A DNA stretch of 64,000 nt from AWTP1-9 sp035703165. GTDB lineage: Bacteria; Bacteroidota; Bacteroidia; Chitinophagales; Chitinophagaceae. Of this stretch, positions 9,196 through 17,758 are shown in pieces. The notes below the pieces were generated by a model. It saw only the letters and a list, made by a program, of their open reading frames with translations. It searched no databases and had not been told where the DNA came from. The position numbers and the translations under genes were made by a program. Where the stretch lies: positions 62,001 through 126,000 of the forward strand of contig DASSYR010000025.1 of assembly GCA_035703165.1 (NCBI GenBank), read 5' to 3'. Numbering within the stretch: position 1 is the stretch's first letter; each line of letters starts with the position of its first letter.

Positions 9196-9203
9196 TAATT
9201 TTG
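9196..9203 (+). promoter_or_regulatory. Possible -7 element for the RNase H gene
   Basis: TAATTTTG matches TAnnTTTG and lies 23 bases before the ATG at 9227, inside the upstream extension of the longest frame. No good -33 element is visible. Confidence 0.3.
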
Positions 9204-9226
9204 TTTTTACTAAACTTGTGCCAAAG

Positions 9227-9862
9227 ATGGCCAAAGAAAAAAAATATTATACTGTTTGGAAAGGAAAACAGCCCGGAGTTTACAGTGATTGGGATACATG
9301 TAAGGAGCAGATACATGGTTTTACCGGTGCTTTATACCGGTCGTTTAAAACAGAGCAAGAGGCTCTGGAAGCATTTCAAAAAGGATTAAAGGGTTACCAG
9401 GAATCTTTAGCTGATAATTCTGATATAAATAAGAAAGATGTATTAACAATTAATGGTCCGGTACACAATAGCATAATTGTGGACGCGGCATGCAGCGGTG
9501 TGCCCGGCCCAATGGAATATCAGGGTATATTTTATAAAACCAATAAGTTAATTTTTAAGCAGGGCCCCTTTGCCGATGGCACTAACAATATTGGTGAGTT
9601 TTTAGCCATTGTTCATGCATTAGGTTATTGTAAGAAGAATAATTTAACGGTGCCTGTTTATTCTGATAGTAAAAATGCCATTTTATGGGTGAAAGGGAAA
9701 AAGGCCAAAACCAAATTGGAAAAAACTCAAAAAAACAGAATTGTTTTTGAGTTGATAGAACGAGCGGAAAAGTGGCTGCAACAAAACGATTATCCCAATA
9801 AGATACTAAAATGGGAAACAAAAGCCTGGGGGGAAAACCCTGCTGATTTTGGAAGAAAATAG
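9227..9862 (+). CDS. rnhA: Ribonuclease H with N-terminal viroplasmin domain
   Basis: Degrades the RNA strand of RNA-DNA hybrids. The N-terminal domain (about 5-50; KYYTVWKGKQPGVYSDWDTC) is the caulimovirus viroplasmin/RNase H1 hybrid-binding fold. The C-terminal RNase H domain (about 80-211) retains all four catalytic acids: Asp86 (VDAACSG), Glu124 (NNIGEFLAI), Asp147 (VYSDSKNAI) and Asp207 (NPADFGRK). The start at 9227 (MAKEKKYYTV) fits the family and the putative -7 box; the longer frame adds 13 residues. Confidence 0.9.
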   Translation: MAKEKKYYTVWKGKQPGVYSDWDTCKEQIHGFTGALYRSFKTEQEALEAFQKGLKGYQESLADNSDINKKDVLTINGPVHNSIIVDAACSGVPGPMEYQGIFYKTNKLIFKQGPFADGTNNIGEFLAIVHALGYCKKNNLTVPVYSDSKNAILWVKGKKAKTKLEKTQKNRIVFELIERAEKWLQQNDYPNKILKWETKAWGENPADFGRK

Positions 9863-9909
9863 GAAACAGGTATTTTTTTCTAAAAGCGTAAAGCGTTGTA
9901 ATCGTAAAA

Positions 9910-11793
9910 TTAAAGATTCACAACCAGAACCGGTATCTTCAACTCATGTCGTACTGTATTTACCGTTTGCCCGTAAATAAAATCTTTTAAGCCACTATGC
10001 CCGTGAGCTCCAATCACCAGCATATCTGCATTATTCTCCTTAACAAGCCGAACAATTTCCTTAGTGCGATTACGAAAACCGATATGGCTGCTGGCTTTTA
10101 TCCCCTTAGCATTTAATTGTTGTACATAAAATTCTAATCGCTCTTTATCCTTACGTGTTTCCAGGTCGTCCGACTCATTGCCCAATAACTTGGCAGAAGC
10201 GCTTTCTACAATGTGAATTAATTGATAAACAGTTTGTTTGTTTCCCTGACCAATGGCGTGAGCTAATAGTTTTTCATCGTTTTCACTAAAGTCAAGCGCC
10301 ACGGCAATCCTGTTATATACAGGAACAGAAAGTTCTTTTAATTGCATAACATCCGGGTGTATTTGTATGGATAATGACGGTTTTGCTTTTTTGATGAAGG
10401 GGAAAAAAGTGGTATAAAACAGGAGCAAGCTGAAAATTAATCCGCCTGAAACGATTATTACTTTACCCAACAGGTTTCCAGGGCTTGCAAAAAAACTAAC
10501 AGATTCATTTACCAACAATCGTATGTTAAGATAAATGAGTATAATGGCAATCAGCCAGGCAAAAATTTTTGTACCGGTTTTAATGGCGTAAATGCCCATA
10601 GTATTTTTGTCGCTTACAAAATGAATAAGAGGGATAATAGCAAATCCCAATTGCATGCTTAATATAACCTGGCTCAATACCAACAAAGCATCCACTTTTT
10701 TTTCGCCAAAAATGGAAATTACAATTATGGCTGGTATAATGGCCAGCAAACGAGTTAATAAACGCCGCATCAAGGGATTAATACGCAAACGCAAATAGCC
10801 TTCCATAACAATTTGTCCGGCAAGCGTACCTGTAATGGTGGAGCTTTGTCCTGCCGCTATCAACGCTATTGCAAAAAGTATTGGAGCGACTTTTGAGCCA
10901 AGCAAGGGCGCCAGTAATTGATGTGCCTGTTTTATTTCAGCCACATCTGTTCTGCCGGTTTTGAAAAAAGCGGTAGCAGCCAAAATTAAAATTGCGGCAT
11001 TTACAAAAAAAGCAATGTTTAAAGCTATAGCACTATCAATAAAACTCCATTTTAGTGCCTGCTTAATTCCCTCATTACTTCTATGTATTTTTCTTGTTTG
11101 TACCAATGCAGAATGTAAATACAAATTATGCGGCATAACGGTAGCGCCTATTATACCAATTGCTATGTATAACGCTACTTCGTTTGGGAAAGAAGGTACA
11201 AAACCGCTAACAACCTCTGTAAGATGTGGCTTGACCAATACAATTTCTATGAAAAAAGAAATACCTACAATGGCGACAAGGGCGATAATGAAAGCCTCCA
11301 TCTTTCGTATGCCAAGACGTTGTAAAAAAAGAAGCAAAAAGGTATCCAATACCGTTATGCTTACGCCCCATATTAGTGGCAACCCGGTTAAAAGATGAAT
11401 ACCAATGGCCATGCCTAATACTTCTGCAAGATCCGTTGCTGCAATAGCAATTTCGGCAAGTCCATATAATAAAAAATTTATGTATTTAGGATATGTTTCT
11501 CTGTTAGCTTGCGCTAGATCTCTCCCTCTTACTATTCCCAGCCTGGCACTCAAACTTTGCAGAACCAATGCCATGATGTTACTCATTAACAATACCCATA
11601 TCAATGCATAGCCAAACTTACTACCTCCGGCCAAATCTGTTGCCCAGTTTCCGGGATCCATGTACCCTACACTAACTAAGTATGCCGGTCCAAAAAAGGC
11701 TAATATTTTTCTCAATCCTTTCCTGGAAGCATTAACATCCACAGAAGCATGCACCTCACTTAACGATACATCATCAGATAATTTATTTACCAT
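9910..11793 (-). CDS. mntH: Nramp divalent metal (Mn/Fe) transporter fused to a UspA domain
   Basis: Proton-coupled importer of Mn(II)/Fe(II). The Nramp part (about 25-465) carries the metal-site motifs DPGN (Asp46-Asn49) in helix 1 and MPH (Met220-His222) in helix 6, with about eleven membrane segments. Residues about 490-627 form a cytosolic universal-stress-protein domain (RIAVALDFSENDEK; ATP-binding signature GAHGHSGLKDFIYGQTVN). A typical MntH has about 410-450 residues, so the C-terminal domain is a real addition. The gene overlaps the upstream regulator gene by 11 bases, so the two are translationally coupled. Nucleotide binding by the USP domain might gate or report on transport; that is inference. 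Confidence 0.93.
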   Translation of the reverse strand: MVNKLSDDVSLSEVHASVDVNASRKGLRKILAFFGPAYLVSVGYMDPGNWATDLAGGSKFGYALIWVLLMSNIMALVLQSLSARLGIVRGRDLAQANRETYPKYINFLLYGLAEIAIAATDLAEVLGMAIGIHLLTGLPLIWGVSITVLDTFLLLFLQRLGIRKMEAFIIALVAIVGISFFIEIVLVKPHLTEVVSGFVPSFPNEVALYIAIGIIGATVMPHNLYLHSALVQTRKIHRSNEGIKQALKWSFIDSAIALNIAFFVNAAILILAATAFFKTGRTDVAEIKQAHQLLAPLLGSKVAPILFAIALIAAGQSSTITGTLAGQIVMEGYLRLRINPLMRRLLTRLLAIIPAIIVISIFGEKKVDALLVLSQVILSMQLGFAIIPLIHFVSDKNTMGIYAIKTGTKIFAWLIAIILIYLNIRLLVNESVSFFASPGNLLGKVIIVSGGLIFSLLLFYTTFFPFIKKAKPSLSIQIHPDVMQLKELSVPVYNRIAVALDFSENDEKLLAHAIGQGNKQTVYQLIHIVESASAKLLGNESDDLETRKDKERLEFYVQQLNAKGIKASSHIGFRNRTKEIVRLVKENNADMLVIGAHGHSGLKDFIYGQTVNTVRHELKIPVLVVNL

Positions 11794-12445
11794 ACTTTAC
11801 TAATAAATTTTTTGCGAGTTGTTCACTTATCGTAAATGCGGGGATATTTCGGATTTTGATTTCAAGTGAATTATCAAAATCAAATCTTTTTTTTATCTCC
11901 ACTCTGGTGCCAATTTGTATATTTTTATGCTTAAGTAGCTCCAGTAAATTAGTTGACTGATTGCCAACCCCTGCTATTTCAACTACTTTATTATTCACTA
12001 TTTCGGTGAGAGGAAGTAGCTCTTGTATTTCTATTTTACCCTGGTTATCCGGTATGGGGTCGCCGTGAGGATCTATTTTCGGAAACCCAAGATATTCGTC
12101 TAATTTATCAATTAACTTTTTGTTGCTTACATGTTCCAGTTCTTCTGCAACTTCATGCACTTCATCCCAGCCAAATTTTAATTTTTCCGACAAAAAGAAT
12201 TCCCAAAGACGGTGACGCCGGATAATGCCTAACGCCACTTTTTTTCCTTCCGTGGTTAAAGAGAAACCATGATATTTTTCATAATGCACAATTTTTTTGG
12301 TTTTTAACTTTTTAAGCATATCCGTTACGGATGCCGGGCGGGTTTGGAGCTCTTTGGCCAATGAGTTGGTATTTACCTCCGTTTGAAAGCGTTGAAGACT
12401 CCAGATAGCTTTTATATAATTTTCTTCCGAGGTAGTAAAGTTCAT
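11783..12445 (-). CDS. mntR: MntR/DtxR-family metal-dependent repressor
   Basis: Winged-helix metalloregulator, 220 residues. The N-terminal DNA-binding domain spans about 1-62 (EENYIKAIWSLQR; recognition region TRPASVTDMLKKLKTKKIV). The metal-binding/dimerisation domain spans about 63-140, with the His79, Glu83, Glu-His region HEVAEELEHVSNKK and the conserved DPHGDPIP. A C-terminal FeoA/SH3-like domain covers about 148-220. It overlaps the Nramp transporter gene, so it most likely represses metal import when Mn (or Fe) is plentiful. An inverted repeat over its own promoter suggests autoregulation. Mn versus Fe specificity is not proven by sequence. Confidence 0.9.
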   Translation of the reverse strand: MNFTTSEENYIKAIWSLQRFQTEVNTNSLAKELQTRPASVTDMLKKLKTKKIVHYEKYHGFSLTTEGKKVALGIIRRHRLWEFFLSEKLKFGWDEVHEVAEELEHVSNKKLIDKLDEYLGFPKIDPHGDPIPDNQGKIEIQELLPLTEIVNNKVVEIAGVGNQSTNLLELLKHKNIQIGTRVEIKKRFDFDNSLEIKIRNIPAFTISEQLAKNLLVKYGK

Positions 12446-12461
12446 TGAAGCTAAAATTAAA

Positions 12462-12500
12462 TTTAGACAAATCTAAAAATATTTATTTTCATATCCAAAA
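12462..12500 (-). promoter_or_regulatory. mntR-mntH promoter with overlapping operator
   Basis: On the minus strand TTTTGG (12500-12495), 19 bases and TAGATTTG (12475-12468) form a good Bacteroidota promoter. The -7 box lies inside the perfect inverted repeat TTTAGA-N4-TCTAAA (12462-12477), which resembles a DtxR-family operator. Metal-loaded MntR bound there would block the promoter. Confidence 0.6.
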
Positions 12501-12565
12501 GGGTTTGTAAATAACTTTATTGTATGAGGAAAACTGCTTATTTTGGTTGTCCGAATTTATTTTGT

Positions 12566-13528
12566 ATGCGGATTAATACAGCAATTTCTTTTTTTATATT
12601 ATGTTTTTTGCTATCCTGTGAAACAGATAAAAAACTAAAAACCCAATATGACGATGATATTACCGTTCAAGAATTTGTTTCTTTCTTTCCCCAGGTTAAT
12701 TTTCCCTTTATAATCAGCGACCCCCTTTTAAATAAGAAAGAGAATGATTCTTTACGAATTTCATTGGTGGCCTTTCGGTCTTTTATAAGTAAAACAGTTT
12801 TTATAAAATATTTTGGTACTAAGGGTAAACCAAAGCTATTTCCTTTGGCAAAAGGTAAGGATAGTGACGGGAATACTTTCTTGTTTATTAAATCTATTTG
12901 GACGGGAAAAAAAGGATATGTGTTTTGTTTTAATAAAGAATTGCGATATGTTAATTCAATGGTAATTGCTGAAACGGATAAGGATCCTGATTACAGGAAA
13001 TATTGTGAAGTAAATAAGAGCATGAACCTGAAAATTGTGGAAGAGAGAAAGAAGGGGGATGGGGTAGATATAAAGGAGAACAATTTTTTCCTTGATAATA
13101 GCGGTCAGTTTAGAACAGCTGTTATTTTAACTAATAAAGATTTAAGTGATGAGGTACCGGTAAATCCTATAGATACATTACCAAGAAAGAATAAATATTC
13201 GGCTGATTATGTTTTGGATAAAAAAAATATTGTTTCTGTCAGAGATGGAACAGGCTCAAGGCAATACCTTTTTTTTATTCATTTTAGCAAACAAAAAGGT
13301 GAATGTACCGGGGAACTAAAAGGGAAAGCAGAAATATTTGCTACTAATAAAGCGGTATTTAATGATAAAACCGGGCCGTGTAGGATTGAATTTACATTTA
13401 CCAACAATAACGTAACTATTAAGGAGGTGGGTGGCTGTGGTTCTTATCGCGGTATTACTTGTTTTTTTGAGGGCACTTATCTAAAGAAAAAAGTAAGGAT
13501 AAAATCAAAAGTTGGACGTAAAACATAG
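12566..13528 (+). CDS. Hypothetical lipoprotein
   Basis: Unrecognised 320-residue protein. From the ATG at 12566 it begins with a lipoprotein signal (MRINTAISFFILCFLLSC) with a clear lipobox LLSC; the longer frame adds 14 residues before it. The mature part is rich in Lys, Asp and Asn with no transmembrane segment. Its C-terminal half (about 225-315) looks like an independent beta-rich domain containing four Cys (KGECTG, GPCRIEF, GGCGSYRGITC). It sits divergent from mntR, but nothing shows co-regulation. Confidence 0.65.
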   Translation: MRINTAISFFILCFLLSCETDKKLKTQYDDDITVQEFVSFFPQVNFPFIISDPLLNKKENDSLRISLVAFRSFISKTVFIKYFGTKGKPKLFPLAKGKDSDGNTFLFIKSIWTGKKGYVFCFNKELRYVNSMVIAETDKDPDYRKYCEVNKSMNLKIVEERKKGDGVDIKENNFFLDNSGQFRTAVILTNKDLSDEVPVNPIDTLPRKNKYSADYVLDKKNIVSVRDGTGSRQYLFFIHFSKQKGECTGELKGKAEIFATNKAVFNDKTGPCRIEFTFTNNNVTIKEVGGCGSYRGITCFFEGTYLKKKVRIKSKVGRKT

Positions 13529-13600
13529 AATAAGAGCGGATAAACGTACTTCGAAGAGGAAATGTAGAAATAGAAATATACAGTAAATAGCAAATCAAAC

Positions 13601-13993
13601 ATGTCGTTAAAAAAGAGTATAAGTTCAGGTTCCCCATGGGAAGATATTGTTGGCTATTCCAGGGCCGTTAAGATAGGTAATGTAATAGAAGTAGCTGGTA
13701 CTACTGCTATGGATGGGGATAAACTTGTTGGTAAAGGAGATGTGTATGCACAAACAAAATTTATATTTCAAAAAATAGAAAAGGCGTTAAAAGAGGCCGA
13801 CGCTTCTTTAAAAGATGTAATACGAACCAGGATGTATGTAACGGATATTTCAAAATGGGAGGAGGTAGGGAAAGCTCACGGTGAAATTTTTAAAGCAATA
13901 AAACCTGCTTCTACCATGGTAGAGGTAAGCAGGCTTATTAATGATGATTTACTCATTGAAATTGAGGTTACCGCAATTATTGGCGAGGGGTAA
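13601..13993 (+). CDS. RidA family protein (reactive enamine/imine deaminase)
   Basis: A 130-residue member of the YjgF/YER057c/UK114 family. It contains the conserved VIEVAGTTAMDGD strand, the active-site Arg in VIRTRMYVTDI (about 88-98) and the C-terminal acidic motif LIEIEVTAI (about 118-126), consistent with hydrolysis of 2-aminoacrylate-type intermediates. It differs from canonical RidA in the N-terminal segment (SPWEDIVGYSRAVKIGN), as many second paralogues do. It lies 119 bases before the glucan phosphorylase gene; cotranscription is possible but unproven. Confidence 0.87.
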   Translation: MSLKKSISSGSPWEDIVGYSRAVKIGNVIEVAGTTAMDGDKLVGKGDVYAQTKFIFQKIEKALKEADASLKDVIRTRMYVTDISKWEEVGKAHGEIFKAIKPASTMVEVSRLINDDLLIEIEVTAIIGEG

Positions 13994-14112
13994 AAGCCTT
14001 TTTTTCAAATGGTTGCATTTTTTTAATGTTAATAATGAGATAGTTTTATCCTCAAGGTTTTCAAATTTTACTATTATATTGCGCCCCGTTAAGCAAACAT
14101 GTACAACCACTT

Positions 14113-15768
14113 ATGAGTTTTAAAAATTTTGAAGTTCCCTATGTCGTAGATGAGAAATACAGTAAAAAAGTTGCCTATTTTTCAATGGAGTTCGCTGTTC
14201 ATCAACCATTAAAAATTTACAGCGGAGGGTTAGGATTTTTAGCAGGGTCGCATTTACGAAGTGCTTATGAATTAAGGCAAAACATGATAGCTATTGGTAT
14301 CCTTTGGAAATATGGATACTACGACCAGGCCCGTAACCAGGATCAAACATTACAGGTTCAATGGAATGAAAAGATTTATAGTTTTTTGGAAGATACTCAG
14401 ATCAAATTTCAAATTACCATTCATGATCATCCTGTGTGGGTAAAAGTGTGGTATGTTAATCCGGAAACCTTTAAATCGGCTCCTTTATTTTTATTAAGTA
14501 CAGACTTGCCGGAGAATGATTATGTATCTCAAACCATCACACACCGCTTGTACGATGCTAATGTGGCTACTAAAGTAGCTCAGTTTATTTTACTGGGTGT
14601 TGGAGGAGCAAAACTTATAGATGAATTAAATTATAATCCCGAGGTATATCATTTAAATGAGGCGCACGCCGTATCAGCTGCATTTTATTTATACAAAAAA
14701 TACGGTAATTTGGAGGAAGTTAAAAGAAGATTGGTTTTTACAACCCACACACCGGAGGAAGCAGGTAACGAGAAACATGATATTTTTTTATGTGAAAAAA
14801 TGAGTTATTTCTGTGGCATTCCCCTTGATGAGGTAAGAAGGATTGCCGGAATGGAGGGCGACTTATTTAATCATTCTCTGGCGGCATTACGTTTTGCAAG
14901 AGTAAGTAACGGCGTGTCTCAGTTGCATGGAGAAGTGTCAAAGAATATGTGGTATAAATACGAAAGTGTTGCTCCTATTAAAGCCATAACCAATGCACAA
15001 AATTGGCGTTACTGGGCAGACAAGCAATTGTATTTTTCCATGGATGAGCATAATGATGAACGGTTTGATGATCGTAAGCGATATTTAAAGCGGAGAGCTT
15101 TTGAAGTTGTGGCTGATCAAACCGGAAAATTATTTGATCCCAATATTTTAACCATTGTTTGGGCACGTCGCTTTGCGGGGTATAAAAGAGCCGATCTTAT
15201 TACAAGAGATGAAAAAAGATTTAAAGCTTTGATGCATGATAAGAAATATCCCGTGCAAATAATCTGGGCGGGTAAACCTTATCCTGTTGATTACCCGGCT
15301 ATTAGCGATTTTAATAATTTGGTGCATTTAAGCAAGCAATATAAAAATATGGCCGTTTGTATTGGCTATGAACTGACGCTTAGTAAAAGATTAAAGCAAG
15401 CCTCTGATATTTGGTTAAATACTCCTCGTGTTCCCCGGGAGGCCAGTGGAACTAGCGGCATGACGGCTGCTATGAATGGATCAATAAATTTTAGCACATT
15501 TGATGGCTGGATTTGTGAATTTATTAATCATGGTAATAATGGTTTTTTAATTCCCAATACAGATTATGATAAAATGTATGTAGAAGAACAGGATCAATAT
15601 GATTTAGACCAGCTATATGATATTCTTGAAAACCAAATATTACCCATGTATTATGAAAGATATGATATATGGCGACAGATAATAAAAAATGGTATGCGAG
15701 ATGTAAGATTCCGTTTTGACTCTGGCCGTATGGCGAATGAATATTATGAGTTGCTTTATAATGAGTAA
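14113..15768 (+). CDS. GT35 alpha-glucan phosphorylase homologue lacking the PLP lysine
   Basis: Short-type (551-residue) alpha-glucan phosphorylase homologue. KKVAYFSMEFAVH and IYSGGLGFLAGSH at the N terminus, VVYH-type LNEAHA, TTHTPEEAGNEKHD and WARRFAGYKRADLI (the Arg/Lys phosphate-binding region) are all recognisable. The signature that normally reads EASGTSGMKAAMNG has Thr451 in place of the lysine that binds pyridoxal phosphate: codon ACG at 15463-15465, one base away from AAG. The reading frame is otherwise intact and the flanking motif is conserved, so this is not a decayed gene. It may lack phosphorolysis, or act in another way; many Bacteroidota may share this substitution, which could not be checked here. 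Confidence 0.85.
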   Translation: MSFKNFEVPYVVDEKYSKKVAYFSMEFAVHQPLKIYSGGLGFLAGSHLRSAYELRQNMIAIGILWKYGYYDQARNQDQTLQVQWNEKIYSFLEDTQIKFQITIHDHPVWVKVWYVNPETFKSAPLFLLSTDLPENDYVSQTITHRLYDANVATKVAQFILLGVGGAKLIDELNYNPEVYHLNEAHAVSAAFYLYKKYGNLEEVKRRLVFTTHTPEEAGNEKHDIFLCEKMSYFCGIPLDEVRRIAGMEGDLFNHSLAALRFARVSNGVSQLHGEVSKNMWYKYESVAPIKAITNAQNWRYWADKQLYFSMDEHNDERFDDRKRYLKRRAFEVVADQTGKLFDPNILTIVWARRFAGYKRADLITRDEKRFKALMHDKKYPVQIIWAGKPYPVDYPAISDFNNLVHLSKQYKNMAVCIGYELTLSKRLKQASDIWLNTPRVPREASGTSGMTAAMNGSINFSTFDGWICEFINHGNNGFLIPNTDYDKMYVEEQDQYDLDQLYDILENQILPMYYERYDIWRQIIKNGMRDVRFRFDSGRMANEYYELLYNE

Positions 15769-15782
15769 TTTTTTAAAAAAAC

Positions 15783-15812
15783 AAAGCCGCGTTAGCTAAA
15801 GTGGTTTTTTCT
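15783..15812 (+). terminator. Weak terminator after the glucan phosphorylase gene
   Basis: AAAGCCGC and GTGGTTTT can pair through a 10-base loop using two G-U pairs, and the stem runs into a T-run (TTTTTTC). It lies 15 bases after the stop. Confidence 0.4.
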
Positions 15813-16068
15813 TATTATAGTTAAGATAAAAGTGTATTGAAATTTAGTAAATGGGCAGGCAAACTATAACTTGATGCTGCCCTTTTTTAAAACAGGTGAT
15901 ATCTAAACGAACCAATACATTCTGTCGGTTATTATATTCTCCTGGCACATTTTGTTTTCCCCATCATTTGTATAAATTGTCTTTTGACTCTTTAGTAAAA
16001 ACTCTGTTTTCTTAACGCTTAAAACATTACGTTAATTTAATAATTAAATCATCTTTGCATCATCAATT
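15813..16068. other. Intergenic region before the MFS gene
   Basis: No gene, RNA gene or repeat is seen in this part of the 300-base spacer. CATCTTTG at 16051-16058 is one mismatch from a TAnnTTTG -7 box and lies 10 bases before the ATG at 16069; no good -33 element is present. Confidence 0.4.
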
Positions 16069-17277
16069 ATGTTAAGGAAAACATTTTTTTTGTATAAGGA
16101 TGCTTATTCAGGATTATCCCGCAATACCTGGTATTTGGCCATTACGCTTTTTATTAACAGGAGTGGTACAATGGTTATACCGTTTATGTTGCCATACATG
16201 ATTGATGGGCTAGGTTTTGATGCAGGTACTGCTGGTTTAATTATGGCTGTGTATGGCATGGGAGCGGTTTTAGGGGCTTTTTGGGGTGGTCAGTTGTCTG
16301 ATAAAGTAGGGTTTTATCACATACAATTTATCAGCCTCGTACTGAATGGTATTATGTTTATTTTAATAGGGTATGTAAGAACACCTTTATTATTAGGCGT
16401 TGCTGTTTTTATGTTGAGCCTGGCCGGGGAAGCATTTAGACCGGCTAATTCAAGCGCAATTGCATATTATAGCACCGAAGAAAAGCGGACCCGTTCTTAT
16501 GCTTTACACAGGCTTGCCGTAAACTTGGGCTGGGGTATTGGCCCGGCAATTGGAGGTATTTTAGCTGATATTCATTACCAGCTTTTGTTTTGGGTAGATG
16601 GAATTACCTGTATCCTTGCGGCGGTAACTATGCGGATATTATTACCTGTGGTGGAGAAATTGCAAAAAGAAAAAGATGTATCTGTGTTGTCGGATAAAAT
16701 AAAATCAGCATACCGTGATGGGCAATTTCTTTTTTTTATAGTATTAACGGTTTGTTTTGCTTTTTGTTTTTTTCAAATGAACTCAACCGTTACTATTTTT
16801 TATATAAAAGAACTGGGGTTAAGTAAAACCCAAAGTGGATTAGTATTAGCTTTAAATGGAATTATTATTGCTCTTTTTGAAATGGTATTGGTATATAAAC
16901 TTGAAGGCAAAAGGAGTAATACGTTTTATATAGGGATGGGTATTTTGTTAACTGGGTTATCTTTTTTATTTTTTAATTTTTTCACTTATTCCATTTGGTT
17001 GGCTATTGCAGCCATATCCGTTATTACGTTGGGCGAAATGCTGTCAATTCCTTTTATGAATACTTATTGGCTGTCCTTAAGCACTTCTCAAAACAGGGGG
17101 CAGTATGCGGGGTTATATACAATGGCTTTTTCTTTTGCACAAATATTTTCTCCTTTACTGGGCACGCAAATAATGAAGAATCTGGGGTTCACTATTCTTT
17201 GGTATATTATAGCCTTAATTTGTTTGCTAACTTACTTTGGGGTGCTCATTTTAAACAAACTGCCCCAAAAAAGATAA
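16069..17277 (+). CDS. Major facilitator superfamily transporter
   Basis: A 402-residue MFS carrier with about twelve hydrophobic segments in two halves. The cytoplasmic loop between helices 2 and 3 has the family motif GAFWGGQLSDKVGFYH (about 73-88). FRPANSSAIAYYSTEEKRTRSYALHRLAVNLGWGIGPAIGG is the expected helix 4-5 motif and suggests the multidrug/sugar exporter type. No substrate can be named and no enzyme genes are adjacent. Confidence 0.85.
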   Translation: MLRKTFFLYKDAYSGLSRNTWYLAITLFINRSGTMVIPFMLPYMIDGLGFDAGTAGLIMAVYGMGAVLGAFWGGQLSDKVGFYHIQFISLVLNGIMFILIGYVRTPLLLGVAVFMLSLAGEAFRPANSSAIAYYSTEEKRTRSYALHRLAVNLGWGIGPAIGGILADIHYQLLFWVDGITCILAAVTMRILLPVVEKLQKEKDVSVLSDKIKSAYRDGQFLFFIVLTVCFAFCFFQMNSTVTIFYIKELGLSKTQSGLVLALNGIIIALFEMVLVYKLEGKRSNTFYIGMGILLTGLSFLFFNFFTYSIWLAIAAISVITLGEMLSIPFMNTYWLSLSTSQNRGQYAGLYTMAFSFAQIFSPLLGTQIMKNLGFTILWYIIALICLLTYFGVLILNKLPQKR

Positions 17278-17758
17278 TGTGAAGAAGAAATTTATTATTG
17301 GGTTGGTTTATTTTCTTTAGATACAATACTCCTTTTAGATGGATGAAGCATCTAACTCACAGACTCGTTATTTCTGTGCTAAACTTATTTTCCCCACGTC
17401 ATGTAAACAACAACACCAAGAACTGCAAAAAACAGTACAAGAAACAGTGTGGCTTTAACTGTGTCGCTGTTTAAAATTGTGTAAATTTTTTTCATAACAC
17501 CTGTTTTTAGAACGTAGTTACAGGATTGGATCATCTTGTTTTCAAAGGATACCCCTAAAAAAGGATTAAAAAGACAGAAGTCAATAAGTAGATAAGCAAG
17601 TTGTTTAGAAGAGTCTAATTACTTCTGTACCACTAAATTACAATTTTTGGTTTTATTTTCTCCAAGATTTTTATCAACTACCTAACTGATTGATAACAAA
17701 TTAATTATCAAGTATTTATTTTTTTTAAATTGTTGCCTTTACACAGTAAGCGCTTTAT
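17278..17758. other. 480-base spacer holding one small ORF
   Basis: Apart from the 36-codon minus-strand ORF at 17385-17495 nothing is recognised: no tRNA, no terminator with a clear stem and no repeat. Confidence 0.5.
17385..17495 (-). CDS. Possible 36-residue single-pass membrane protein
   Basis: A short ORF starting MKKIYTILNSDTVKATLF and ending YMTWGK. Residues 14-32 form one hydrophobic helix (TLFLVLFFAVLGVVVYM) with a short basic N terminus. An AGGTG sequence lies 3-4 bases upstream of its ATG on the minus strand, unusual in this AU-rich genome and favourable for translation. The surrounding 480-base spacer has no other gene. No family is recognised; coding status rests on composition and the ribosome-binding site. 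Confidence 0.4.
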   Translation of the reverse strand: MKKIYTILNSDTVKATLFLVLFFAVLGVVVYMTWGK

